Source of the DNA: JASFBA01 sp034433695
Lineage (GTDB): Bacteria > Chloroflexota > Chloroflexia > DTKN01
Length of the DNA: 27,531 bases
Assembly (NCBI GenBank): GCA_034433695.1
Contig: DAOUAK010000001.1
Location: 1 to 27,531 of the forward strand
Direction: 5' to 3'
Part shown: positions 8,301 to 14,161 of the stretch, one piece after another
Layout of the letters: every line of letters starts with the position of its first letter
Numbering within the stretch: position 1 is the first letter of the stretch
Translations under genes and position numbers: made by a program
Notes under the pieces: model-generated
What the model was told of the DNA's origin: nothing
Seen by the model: the letters and a program-made list of their open reading frames with translations, nothing else
Database searches by the model: none

Positions 8301-8473
8301 CCCGGGCCGTGGCCCTGGAGGGACAGGTCGCCTGGTATCACGCGGCTTTGGCCTATGCCTATGAACAGGGTGGGAAAAAGGAAGAGGCCATCGCCGAGTA
8401 CAAAGCCGCCCTGGCCCTGGAGCCGGACCACCCGGAGTGGCAACAGGCCCTGGAACGCCTGGAACAACGGTGA
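5372..8473 (+). CDS. Large membrane-anchored DUF4012-TPR fusion protein
   Basis: A 1033-residue protein. An N-terminal membrane helix lies at about residues 16-33. The extracytoplasmic or linker part (about 45-200) is helical. A DUF4012 domain spans about 210-600; its hallmark NNFELRATGGFLGSMG is at about 240. From about 650 to the end there are roughly nine tetratricopeptide repeats (e.g. AWFYLGVYRW, AIAAYEQAV, AIAEYKAALALEPDHPEW). DUF4012 proteins recur in polysaccharide loci of Actinobacteria and Chloroflexota but have no settled biochemical role; TPRs suggest a scaffold. The TPR part is GC-rich and in the same frame with no break, so the fusion looks real. ATG 5372 has GGGAG upstream; ATG 5414 is a possible alternative. 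It stops 6 nt before the acyltransferase start, indicating tight coupling. Confidence 0.88.
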   Translation: MGRSGQNTFPPQRRMRYISLVLILAGVFLLLLWVGLKVGRTYDFARRGMAHLEALLEWRSRSPREILDRWATLKERIDAASRDLAALRSEIAFLDPLLSRLSWLPGYGDEISATPYLTAIAADLSGAASDLAAVFTDLLPILQEGGEDTLVRTIALLQEKRPLLQSARARLQHVVYMRTFLNPSALQDGPYARFVPWIEKLDPLLPVAIRALDLIDNLLPEARDLLGMERPRRYLILGQNNFELRATGGFLGSMGMMTVEKGRITALDYRRSYDWDNPKREKMQPPYPYVRYMRFGAWFIRDANWYADFPTSARMVGEFWQRDGHPSVEGVIALDLYAVQNLLEVLGPVEVPGYGVTVGGRHMLETLWEGYRRDPGFLPALTAAVADRLEGPDLWQPERLPALLTALGRSLEEKHLLLYFNDPDLQTAVQRAGWSGALRDDPGDFILVVDSDFSYAEVNRFIDQEMVYRVTLDHNLRVQENTIFLTYWNHFDRWSSAETREQFGGACYDPQTQDLEVFPGCYGDYIRLYLPLGSRFVRAEGFDDGMEYREESGRTCIAGYVRVLPGEQRTVSVTYVSPAGPVGGQYRLTWQKQPGTEALPVQVDVRVVGSVPAEASVQADLRTDRVFTAVWQEGQLLLSGEGPAAHTDPEKRARQQAFAEGLSLWEAGRREEALARWRASSAVEWVLDRANLLFLRGRLDEAEALGRAALQLASDSARACFLLGKIALERGDRSEARRFWEKAVALEPGNSAARLELGLLFEAEGQFEPAYAHLQYTDPREASFLLWQRVWEHFNGGEKEAGLADLELLIRLAPDDLNARFVLADQLRQMKEYGRSLQVLEEAYRLSPTDVRFYLGRGLLYAEQGREEEALADLEQAVQVAPRSAEAWFYLGVYRWRFRREGRGALNALEKAVELHPNAWYATELGNVYRESGEMEKAIAAYEQAVTLPGSSAYSWCILGQAYQAQERWDRAASAYARAVALEGQVAWYHAALAYAYEQGGKKEEAIAEYKAALALEPDHPEWQQALERLEQR

Positions 8474-8479
8474 GGGAAC

Positions 8480-9229
8480 ATGGCCCTCTGGCAAGAACTG
8501 CGAACGTATATCCTCCGCCAGGCCGATAGCCCGGGGAGATACTTCTGGGAGCAGGGAATCACCGCCTGTTTCGGCTGGATTCCGGGGCTGGCCGGCATCG
8601 CCCTGCGGGCCCTCTTCTACCGTTTGATCCTGCACATGGAGGGCCTGGCCGCCATCGAATCCGGCGTGCGGCTGCGCTTTGCCCGGCATATTCGCCTGGA
8701 GCGGGGCGTTTACCTGGACGAAGGGGTATACATCCATGCCTGCCCACAGGGGGTAGAGATCGGCGCGGGGACGCTGGTGATGCATCATGCCGAACTCCAT
8801 GTGTATAACTTTCGGAACCTCCCTCGGGCCGGCATCCGCATCGGGCGGAACTCGCTCATCGGCGAGTTCAACGTCCTGCGCGGACAGGGGGGCATCACCA
8901 TCGGGGACCGGGTTTACCTTTCTCCCCTGGTGCAGGTACTGGCGGTAAACCATGTCTTTGACGACCCCGGACGCCCCTTTACCGAGCAGGGCATCACGGC
9001 CCAGGGGATTGTGATCGAGGACGACGTGTGGGTTGGAGCCGGAGCCATCATCCTGGACGGCGTGCGTATCGGCCGGGGGGCGGTGGTCGGGGCCGGCGCG
9101 GTGGTGGCGGAGGACGTGCCGCCTCATACGCTCGTCGCCGGTGTGCCGGCCCGCGTGATCCGTCCGATTGACGGAACTTGGCGGGCAACTCCGCCCGGAG
9201 TGCCGATTTATAAGACGTTAGAACGGTAA
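8480..9229 (+). CDS. Hexapeptide-repeat (left-handed beta-helix) O-acyltransferase
   Basis: A 249-residue WbbJ/LacA-like acyltransferase, likely O-acetylating a sugar of the surface glycan. Repeated [IV]-G-x-x-x hexapeptides run from about residue 60 (SGVRLRFARHIRLERGVYLDEGVYIHA) to IEDDVWVGAGAIILDGVRIGRGAVVGAGAVV near 180-215. The catalytic-type His is in AVNHVFDD, and the C-terminus has the family's VAGVPARVIR. Start ATG 8480 follows the TGA of the DUF4012 gene by 6 nt, with GAGGGA overlapping that stop. It is soluble, without membrane helices. The exact acceptor cannot be read from sequence. Confidence 0.88.
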   Translation: MALWQELRTYILRQADSPGRYFWEQGITACFGWIPGLAGIALRALFYRLILHMEGLAAIESGVRLRFARHIRLERGVYLDEGVYIHACPQGVEIGAGTLVMHHAELHVYNFRNLPRAGIRIGRNSLIGEFNVLRGQGGITIGDRVYLSPLVQVLAVNHVFDDPGRPFTEQGITAQGIVIEDDVWVGAGAIILDGVRIGRGAVVGAGAVVAEDVPPHTLVAGVPARVIRPIDGTWRATPPGVPIYKTLER

Positions 9230-9257
9230 CCGGACCATGTTGGAGAAAGGCGCAGGT

Positions 9258-10469
9258 GTGGAACAGGCTCGATGCCTTTCGGTGGTCATCCCGGCCTATA
9301 ACGAAGAGCAGGCCATCGGAAGCGTTCTGGAGCGGACGATGGCCCTAGCCCCATCCCTGGCGGAGGTCGGCCTGGGGCTGGAGGTCATCGTCGTGGACGA
9401 TGGCTCCGGAGACGGCACTGCCGAGGTGGTTGCCCGTTGCTCACAGGTGCGCCTGCTCCGCCATTCGACCAACCGGGGCTATGGCGCCGCGCTCAAGACC
9501 GGCTTTCAGGCCGCCCGGGGAGAACTGCTGGCCTTCCTCGACGCCGATGGCACATATCCACCGGAGGCCCTGCCCGACCTTTGTCGGCCGCTCCTGGAGC
9601 ACTCGGCCGACCTCACCATCGGCTGCCGGATGGCCGGCGGAAAAAGCCGTATGCCGGCCATCCGTCGGCTGGGAAACCTCCTCTTCGCCGGCCTGCTTTC
9701 CCTCCTCGGCAACCACCCCGTCCGCGACAGCGCCAGCGGCATGCGCGTCTTCCGCCGGGATGTCCTCTCCATCCTTTACCCCCTGCCCGACGGGCTGAAC
9801 TTTACCCCGGCGATGAGCGCCCGGGCCCTGCACGAGGGTCTGCGCATCGCCGAGGTGCCGATCGCCTATGAGGAGCGGGTGGGGGAATCGAAACTGCATC
9901 CTCTACGCGATGGGATTCGCTTCCTTTCCTCTATCCTGGAAACGGTCCTGGCCTATAACCCGGTGCGTCCCCTGGGCATCCTGGGGGCGGCCGGCCTGGC
10001 CCTGGCCTTTATCTATTTCCTGATCCTGCTGGGCGTGCGCCTTTCCGGGGTCACCTACCTGGGGCCATGGAGCACCCTGGGGGTCTTTGCGGCCCTTATC
10101 CTGGCGGTCACGGGGGTCAGTCTCCTTGCCCTGGGGGAGACGTTCAACCGGCTGGTGGCGCTCTTCCATCGGCGGCCGGTACGCCAGGGCCTTTGGGGCC
10201 GGCCAATCCTTCCCCCGGGCCTGGAGCGCCACTTTGGCCGGCTGGGCCTGCTGGCCATCCTGGGGGGCGTGGTCCTGGCCGGAGTCTGCATGTCCCTGGC
10301 GTTGCAGGGTTGGCCGCTCCTGCGTCTGTGGCTGTACCTCGTGGGAAGCACCGGCGCCATCCTGATCGGCGTCCAGTTGCTCGTCTCCTGGCTCCTCATC
10401 CGCGTCCTGACGAACCTGAGCCGTCGCCAGGAGGCCATCGAGGCCGACCTGGGAGGCAGGGAACCATGA
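9258..10469 (+). CDS. Membrane GT2 glycosyltransferase (polyprenyl-phosphate sugar synthase-like)
   Basis: A 403-residue GT-A fold enzyme. N-terminal catalytic domain: LSVVIPAYNEEQAIGSVL, VIVVDDGSGDGTAEV, NRGYGAALKTGF and LLAFLDADGTYPP, the GT2 nucleotide-sugar and metal motifs. The C-terminal 170 residues hold about four membrane helices (LGAAGLALAFIYFLILLGV, LGVFAALILAVTGVSLLAL and two more). The arrangement matches dolichol-phosphate mannose/undecaprenyl-phosphate sugar synthases such as ArnC/GtrB-like enzymes. I choose GTG 9258, with GGAGAAAGG at 9242-9250, over ATG 9237, which lacks a Shine-Dalgarno. The stop overlaps the next ATG (ATGA), so translation is coupled to the radical SAM gene. 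Donor sugar is unknown. Confidence 0.85.
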   Translation: MEQARCLSVVIPAYNEEQAIGSVLERTMALAPSLAEVGLGLEVIVVDDGSGDGTAEVVARCSQVRLLRHSTNRGYGAALKTGFQAARGELLAFLDADGTYPPEALPDLCRPLLEHSADLTIGCRMAGGKSRMPAIRRLGNLLFAGLLSLLGNHPVRDSASGMRVFRRDVLSILYPLPDGLNFTPAMSARALHEGLRIAEVPIAYEERVGESKLHPLRDGIRFLSSILETVLAYNPVRPLGILGAAGLALAFIYFLILLGVRLSGVTYLGPWSTLGVFAALILAVTGVSLLALGETFNRLVALFHRRPVRQGLWGRPILPPGLERHFGRLGLLAILGGVVLAGVCMSLALQGWPLLRLWLYLVGSTGAILIGVQLLVSWLLIRVLTNLSRRQEAIEADLGGREP

Positions 10470-12133
10470 CGGAAATCGAGGGCAACCGCGGAGTGCGGGT
10501 GTATGAAGTCGTCCGGCCGGTTTCCTTCCCCCGGGCCGACGGCGTCGTGGGCGCAGGATGCCGGCCGGAGACGGCGGTGGACATCCTGCTGGTCAATCCG
10601 CCCGCGCCCGACGGGGGCATCTGGATTCGCTCCCAGCACCGCGTCGGTCGGCGTTCCCGCGAGGGGATGGTCTGGCCGCAGGTGGACCTGGCCCAGATGG
10701 CCGCCCTCTTTCCCGACTATGCCGTAGCCATCGTGGACGCCGTGGCGGAGCGGATGTCCTGGCCGGCCTTTGAGCGGCTGCTCCGCGAGAAACGGCCGCT
10801 GTACTATATCACCCAGGTAACCGGACCGACCCTGCAGAACGATATGTACGGCTGTTTCCTGGCAAAAAGCCTGGGGGCGCAGACGATCGCCTTCGGCACG
10901 CACGTCACGCCGCTGCCGGTGGAAACGATGCGGGCCTATCCGGTGCTGGATTACATCCTGCGTGGCGAGCCGGAACTGACGTTGCGCGAACTGGTGGATA
11001 CCCTGGAGGGCCGGCCGGACCCCTGGGACCGCCTGCCCCCGGCCTTTCGCCAGCGGCTGGAAAAACTCTTCCGCGAGGCCGACCCCACCTGGCCGCCCTA
11101 CGGCCAACGTCCCACCGCCAACGAACGACCTTCAACTTCTAACTTCCGACCTTCGGACTTCCAACCTATCAAGGGGCTGGTATGGCGGCAGGGAAAGGAA
11201 ATTATGGTCAACCCGGACCGGCCGCTCATCCGCCATCTGGATGACCTGCCGCTGCCGCGCCACGACCTCCTGCCGCTACCGCGCTACCGTGCCCCGCTGG
11301 TAGGGGGGCCGTATACTTTTATCGTGACCAGCCGGGGCTGTCCGGCCGGCTGTCGCTTCTGCATCAAGCACGTTTCCTATGGGGACACGGTGCGTTTCCG
11401 CTCCCCGGAGAACGTCCTCCAGGAGATCGAGGCCTTGCTGGCTCTGGGCATCCGGGACATTCACATGTACGCCGACCTGTTCACCCTCAACCGCGACCAC
11501 GTCCTGGGCATCTGTCGGGGCATTCGGGAGCGGGGGTGGAAGGTACGCTGGACCTGTAACAGCCGGGTGGACTTTGTGGATGAGGAGATGCTACAGGCCA
11601 TGGCCCAGGCCGGCTGCTGGATGATCGCCTGGGGGATCGAGTCGGGGAATGCCGAGGTTTTGCGGCGAGCGCACAAGGGTTACCCGCCGGGGCAGGCCGA
11701 GCGGGCGCTACGTTGGGCGCGGGCCGCCGGGATCAAAAACTGGGGCTATTTCATCATCGGCCTGCCGGGAGAGACCGAAGAGACGATTCGGGAGACGATC
11801 GCGCTGGCACTCCGGCTACCTTTGGACCTGGCCCTCTTCCACATCGCCGCGCCGCATCCGGGGACGCCCTTTTTCTTCGAGGTCGTGGAGCGGGGCTGGT
11901 TTCGGCCGGGGACGCGCTGGGAGCAAGTTGACATGGATCGCTGCACCGTGCTAGAATACCCTCACCTGCCGGCCGAGGAACTGGAACGTTGGGCGAGGGT
12001 GGCCTTTCGGAAGTGGGCCTTTCGCCCGGGTCCATTGTGGACGTTTTTTAAGATGCTCTTGGGAACACCCCGCCTCTGGCCGATGGCCTGGCGCATCGGT
12101 TTGGAGAGCCTGGGCTGGGGATGGGGAGGCTAA
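10466..12133 (+). CDS. B12-binding-domain radical SAM protein
   Basis: A 555-residue protein with an N-terminal cobalamin-binding-like domain (ILLVNPPAPDGG near 40; substrate loop RSREGMVWPQVDLAQMAALF) and a radical SAM barrel. The cluster motif is CPAGCRFC: C292, C296, C299, a CX3CX2C spacing typical of the B12-radical SAM group. Later motifs include GIESGN (about 390) and YFIIGLPGETEETI (about 430). Such enzymes do methylations or rearrangements on lipids and sugars. Residues 213-234 are a linker insert encoded by a 7-bp repeat array. Start ATG 10466 overlaps the previous stop. A longer frame from 10067 is only a shadow in the upstream gene. Substrate is unknown; its place in the locus suggests glycan or lipid-carrier modification. 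Confidence 0.85.
   Translation: MTEIEGNRGVRVYEVVRPVSFPRADGVVGAGCRPETAVDILLVNPPAPDGGIWIRSQHRVGRRSREGMVWPQVDLAQMAALFPDYAVAIVDAVAERMSWPAFERLLREKRPLYYITQVTGPTLQNDMYGCFLAKSLGAQTIAFGTHVTPLPVETMRAYPVLDYILRGEPELTLRELVDTLEGRPDPWDRLPPAFRQRLEKLFREADPTWPPYGQRPTANERPSTSNFRPSDFQPIKGLVWRQGKEIMVNPDRPLIRHLDDLPLPRHDLLPLPRYRAPLVGGPYTFIVTSRGCPAGCRFCIKHVSYGDTVRFRSPENVLQEIEALLALGIRDIHMYADLFTLNRDHVLGICRGIRERGWKVRWTCNSRVDFVDEEMLQAMAQAGCWMIAWGIESGNAEVLRRAHKGYPPGQAERALRWARAAGIKNWGYFIIGLPGETEETIRETIALALRLPLDLALFHIAAPHPGTPFFFEVVERGWFRPGTRWEQVDMDRCTVLEYPHLPAEELERWARVAFRKWAFRPGPLWTFFKMLLGTPRLWPMAWRIGLESLGWGWGG
11104..11167 (+). repeat. Heptamer array A (nine degenerate 7-bp units), inside the radical SAM gene
   Basis: The trinucleotide core AAC/GAC/CAC recurs at 11106, 11113, 11120, 11127, 11134, 11141, 11148, 11156 and 11163: spacing 7,7,7,7,7,7,8,7. 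Units look like CCAACGT, TCAACTT, CTAACTT, CCGACCT. The array reads through in frame and encodes a low-complexity linker (RPTANERPSTSNF) between the B12 and radical SAM domains. Confidence 0.85.
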
Positions 12134-12156
12134 GACCTGCACGAAGGAAACGACCG

Positions 12157-12723
12157 ATGGAAGCCTGGTATGTGCTCTATACCAAGCCGAGGCAGGAGGA
12201 AACGGTAGCCGGACAATTGGGCCGGCAGGTCGAAGTATTCCTGCCGCAGTATACGGAACGGCAACGGGGTCAACCTCCCCGGAAGAAGCCGCTTTTCCCC
12301 TGTTACCTCTTTGTGCGGACCGATCTGGAAGCGCTCGGCATCTCGGCCCTACAATGGGTACCGGGGGTACGGCATCTGGTGGCCTTCGGCGGAGTGCCGG
12401 CGCGGGTGCCGGAAGCGGCCATTGCCTTGATTCGGCGGCAACTGGCCCAGATCGAGGCCCAGGGAGGGTTTCCCCGGGTCCGATTTCGCCCGGGAGAGCG
12501 GGTTCGGGTACGAGAAGGCCCCCTGGCCGGGCTGGAGGCGATCTTCGAGGGGCCGGCCGGCCCGGCGGAGCGGGTGCGGATTCTCATCCGTTTCCTGGGG
12601 GAGTGCAACCGGGCGGTCGTCCCCCTCGAGATTCTGGAGGCACTTCCACCCCGACCCCATCCGCCGAGGCGGACGAGGGGGAGGGGAAGATGGATCCGTT
12701 TCGCGTTGAACGTTGAGCGTTGA
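12157..12723 (+). CDS. NusG/RfaH-like transcription antitermination factor
   Basis: A 188-residue specialised NusG paralogue. The NGN domain starts MEAWYVLYTKPRQEETVAGQL, with FLPQYTERQRG, KPLFPCYLFVRTD and VPGVRHLVAFGG, all typical of RfaH/UpxY-type proteins. The KOW region is FRPGERVRVREGPLAGLEAIFEG. It would bind RNA polymerase and raise processivity over a long operon. ATG 12157 has GAAGGA upstream; an in-frame ATG at 12121 lies inside the previous gene. The last residues (RFALNVER) and the stop are made by heptamer array B, so the natural C-terminus has probably been rewritten by the repeat. It sits in the middle of the cluster rather than at its head, which is where UpxY/RfaH-like regulators of capsule loci commonly lie. 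Confidence 0.87.
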   Translation: MEAWYVLYTKPRQEETVAGQLGRQVEVFLPQYTERQRGQPPRKKPLFPCYLFVRTDLEALGISALQWVPGVRHLVAFGGVPARVPEAAIALIRRQLAQIEAQGGFPRVRFRPGERVRVREGPLAGLEAIFEGPAGPAERVRILIRFLGECNRAVVPLEILEALPPRPHPPRRTRGRGRWIRFALNVER

Positions 12724-12774
12724 GCGTTGGACGTTGGGCGTTGGACGTTGGGCGTTGAGCGTTGCAGGTCGGAG
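12704..12774 (-). repeat. Heptamer array B, about ten units, reverse orientation
   Basis: From 12705 the sequence steps in exact 7-bp units: GTTGAAC, GTTGAGC, GTTGAGC, GTTGGAC, GTTGGGC, GTTGGAC, GTTGGGC, GTTGAGC, GTTGCAG, GTCGGAG. Read on the other strand these are GYYCAAC, the same family as arrays A, C, E and F. The array includes the stop of the NusG-like gene and ends in the GGAGG used as Shine-Dalgarno by the next gene. Confidence 0.95.
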
Positions 12775-12780
12775 GAAACG

Positions 12781-13233
12781 GTGCCTGGAATCGGTCAGTT
12801 TGAGGAGATCAGGGCCTGGCAAATAGCACGGCAGTTGACCCGCTGCATCTATGCTCTGAGCGCGCAGGGGCAGTTCTCCCAAGATTTCGCCCTGCGCGAT
12901 CAAATCCGGCGGGCAGCGATCAGCGTGATGAGCAACATCGCCGAGGGGTTCGAGTCGCGCACCCGAGCCCTCTTTCTCGACTATCTGGGACGGGCCAAAG
13001 CCTCGCTGGGCGAGGTGCGGTCTCAACTCTACATTGCCCTGGACTGCGGATATATAGGTGCGGAGCAGTTCCAGGAACTGTACGAACTCACCGACAAAGC
13101 CGGCCGGCAACTGTACCGTTTTATGGAATATCTGCGAACCGAGGCCGCGGCCGGCCGTGTGCGAGAACCCGACGTCGAGTACACGGCCGAGGCCGACGAA
13201 AGGATCGCTGAACGTTCGACGTTCAACGATTAA
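12781..13233 (+). CDS. Four-helix-bundle protein (23S rRNA intervening-sequence protein family)
   Basis: A 150-residue helical protein of the TIGR02436/S23-IVP family. Hallmarks: FEEIRAWQIARQLTRCIYAL, FSQDFALRDQIRRAAISVM, SNIAEGFES, then LGEVRSQLYIALDCGYI. These proteins are encoded within 23S rRNA intervening sequences in some bacteria and free-standing in many others; a related fold is the Avd accessory protein of diversity-generating retroelements. The molecular role is unsettled, with nucleic-acid binding suspected. GTG 12781 follows GGAGG (12771-12775). An upstream TTG at 12727 would translate the repeat and is unlikely. The last residues (ERSTFND) are encoded by heptamer array C. Inverted arrays flank the gene, which looks like an inserted cassette. 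Confidence 0.9.
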   Translation: MPGIGQFEEIRAWQIARQLTRCIYALSAQGQFSQDFALRDQIRRAAISVMSNIAEGFESRTRALFLDYLGRAKASLGEVRSQLYIALDCGYIGAEQFQELYELTDKAGRQLYRFMEYLRTEAAAGRVREPDVEYTAEADERIAERSTFND

Positions 13234-13242
13234 CGATCAGCC
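13207..13242 (+). repeat. Heptamer array C, five units, forward orientation
   Basis: Cores AAC 13211, GAC 13218, AAC 13225, AAC 13232, AGC 13239, at exact 7-bp spacing. The segment 13207-13228 is the near-perfect reverse complement of 12704-12725 in array B: 19 Watson-Crick pairs, 2 G-U and 1 mismatch over 22 positions. The stop TAA (13231-13233) of the four-helix-bundle gene lies in the array. Confidence 0.9.
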
Positions 13243-13387
13243 GTCCCTTCCGTTGAGCCGCTGCTCCGGGGGACGGAAATAGGAAAGGGAAGCAAGAAGG
13301 CTCCTGGCGTGGAAATGGGCCAGGAGGGGCGGAGCGTGCCCGGGATGGGTTGAAAGTTAGCGGTCTATAGAAGTGCTGGAGGGCGAG
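13241..13387. other. Intergenic region with two hairpins and a decayed heptamer array D
   Basis: CCGTCCC (13241-13247) pairs with GGGACGG (13270-13276). CTCCTGGC (13301-13308) pairs with GCCAGGAG (13319-13326). At 13347-13360 GGGTTGAAAGTTAG resembles two units of the reverse-orientation heptamer repeat; its GGTTGAAAGTT (13348-13358) is the exact reverse complement of 14129-14139 in array E, beyond the HEPN/MNT pair. I see no gene. Confidence 0.6.
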
Positions 13388-13777
13388 ATGGCCAACCGAA
13401 CCCCCGATTGGTTTCGACAGGCGTTGCGCGACTTGAAGCAGGCCGAGGACTCCCGGCGGGCCGGCCGGCATGAGTGAGCCTGCTTTGCCGCCCAGCAGGC
13501 AGCGGAAAAGGCGGTCAGGGCCCTGCACCTGCATCTGGGGCAGGAGGCTTGGGGGCACGTGGTTGCCCATCTCCTCCAGGAGTTGCCGGAAGCCGTGTCC
13601 GTTCCCCGGCAATTGATCGAACAGGGCCGGGTACTGGACAACTTTTACATCCCCTCGCGTTACCCCAACAGCCACCCGGCCGGGGCCCCTTTCGAGCACT
13701 ATGGGCCCCTGCAGAGCGAGGAGGCCCTCCGCCATGCCCGTGCGATCGTTGAGTTCGTCCGTTCTCAAATGGCCTGA
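13388..13777 (+). pseudogene. HEPN-domain toxin-like protein 1, broken by an in-frame TGA
   Basis: A HEPN RNase-type protein of 129 residues if read through. It begins MANRTPDWFRQALRDLKQAED and contains ACFAAQQAAEKAVRALHLHLGQ and FYIPSRYPNSHP. The last part includes an R-x4-H, the HEPN catalytic motif. TGA at 13475-13477 replaces the Trp codon of the conserved EWACF: the intact paralogue at 15392 has TGG there. A GGAGGG Shine-Dalgarno precedes ATG 13388. It overlaps the MNT partner by 44 nt, as in HEPN/MNT toxin-antitoxin pairs. Loss of the first helices would probably inactivate it unless a downstream start (GTG 13559) is used. It could also be a sequencing error. Confidence 0.82.
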
Positions 13778-14109
13778 CGCCCGGACGGTAGACCGCGCCG
13801 TGCATCGCTGGGCCGAGCAGGTCGTCCGCGGGCGGGAGGATGTCCTGCGCATCGGGTACTTTGGCTCCTACGCCCGCGGGGATTGGGGCGTGGGCAGCGA
13901 CCTGGACCTGGTCATCGTGGTGCGGCACTCCGACTGCCCCAGGGAACGCCGCGCGGTGGAATGGGATACGGGCGCGTTGCCTGTACCGGCCGACGTGCTC
14001 GTCTACACCGCAGAGGAATGGGCTGCTCTGAACGATGCGCTACTTGAAATCCCAACCGGGCAGCCGAGTCAAAGAGGAAACCGTTGTCTACCCCCAACCT
14101 CCCTCCTAA
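13734..14109 (+). pseudogene. MNT-type nucleotidyltransferase 1, frameshifted near its C-terminus
   Basis: A minimal nucleotidyltransferase, the antitoxin-type partner that nucleotidylates HEPN toxins. The active-site motif is complete: FGSYARGDWGVGSDLDLVIV with GS and D-x-D, then ADVLVY. The frame used at the N-terminus runs on to 14186 through array E, giving a repeat-like tail (LTFNFQLPTFN). In the +1 frame, from about 14059, a family-like end appears: GSRVKEETVVYP, stopping at TAA 14107-14109 at the edge of the array. I infer a 1-nt indel between about 14030 and 14060. ATG 13734 has GAGGAGG upstream. The catalytic core may still be made. Confidence 0.75.
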
Positions 14110-14146
14110 CCTTCAACTTCCAACTCCCAACTTTCAACCTTCAGCC
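14094..14146 (+). repeat. Heptamer array E, about seven units
   Basis: AAC cores at 14108, 14115, 14122, 14129 and 14136, then AGC at 14143, all exactly 7 bp apart; an outlying AAC is at 14096. Units: CTAACCT, TCAACTT, CCAACTC, CCAACTT, TCAACCT. The array ends 15 nt before the epimerase start and carries the corrected stop of the preceding nucleotidyltransferase. Confidence 0.9.
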
Positions 14147-14161
14147 TGACAGGGTGCCCCG

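Noticed and set aside
10067..10465. 133-residue extension of the radical SAM protein
   Set aside because: It lies out of frame within the GT2 gene and has a Pro/Gly/Arg-rich shadow composition; ATG 10466 with stop overlap is the natural start.
12781..13233. Avd accessory gene of a diversity-generating retroelement
   Set aside because: The fold family is related, but there is no reverse transcriptase or template/variable repeat pair nearby, and the sequence fits the 23S-IVP group.
12704..14146. Heptamer arrays as a CRISPR array
   Set aside because: Units are 7 bp, contiguous and degenerate; there are no 25-40 bp repeats with unique spacers and no cas genes.
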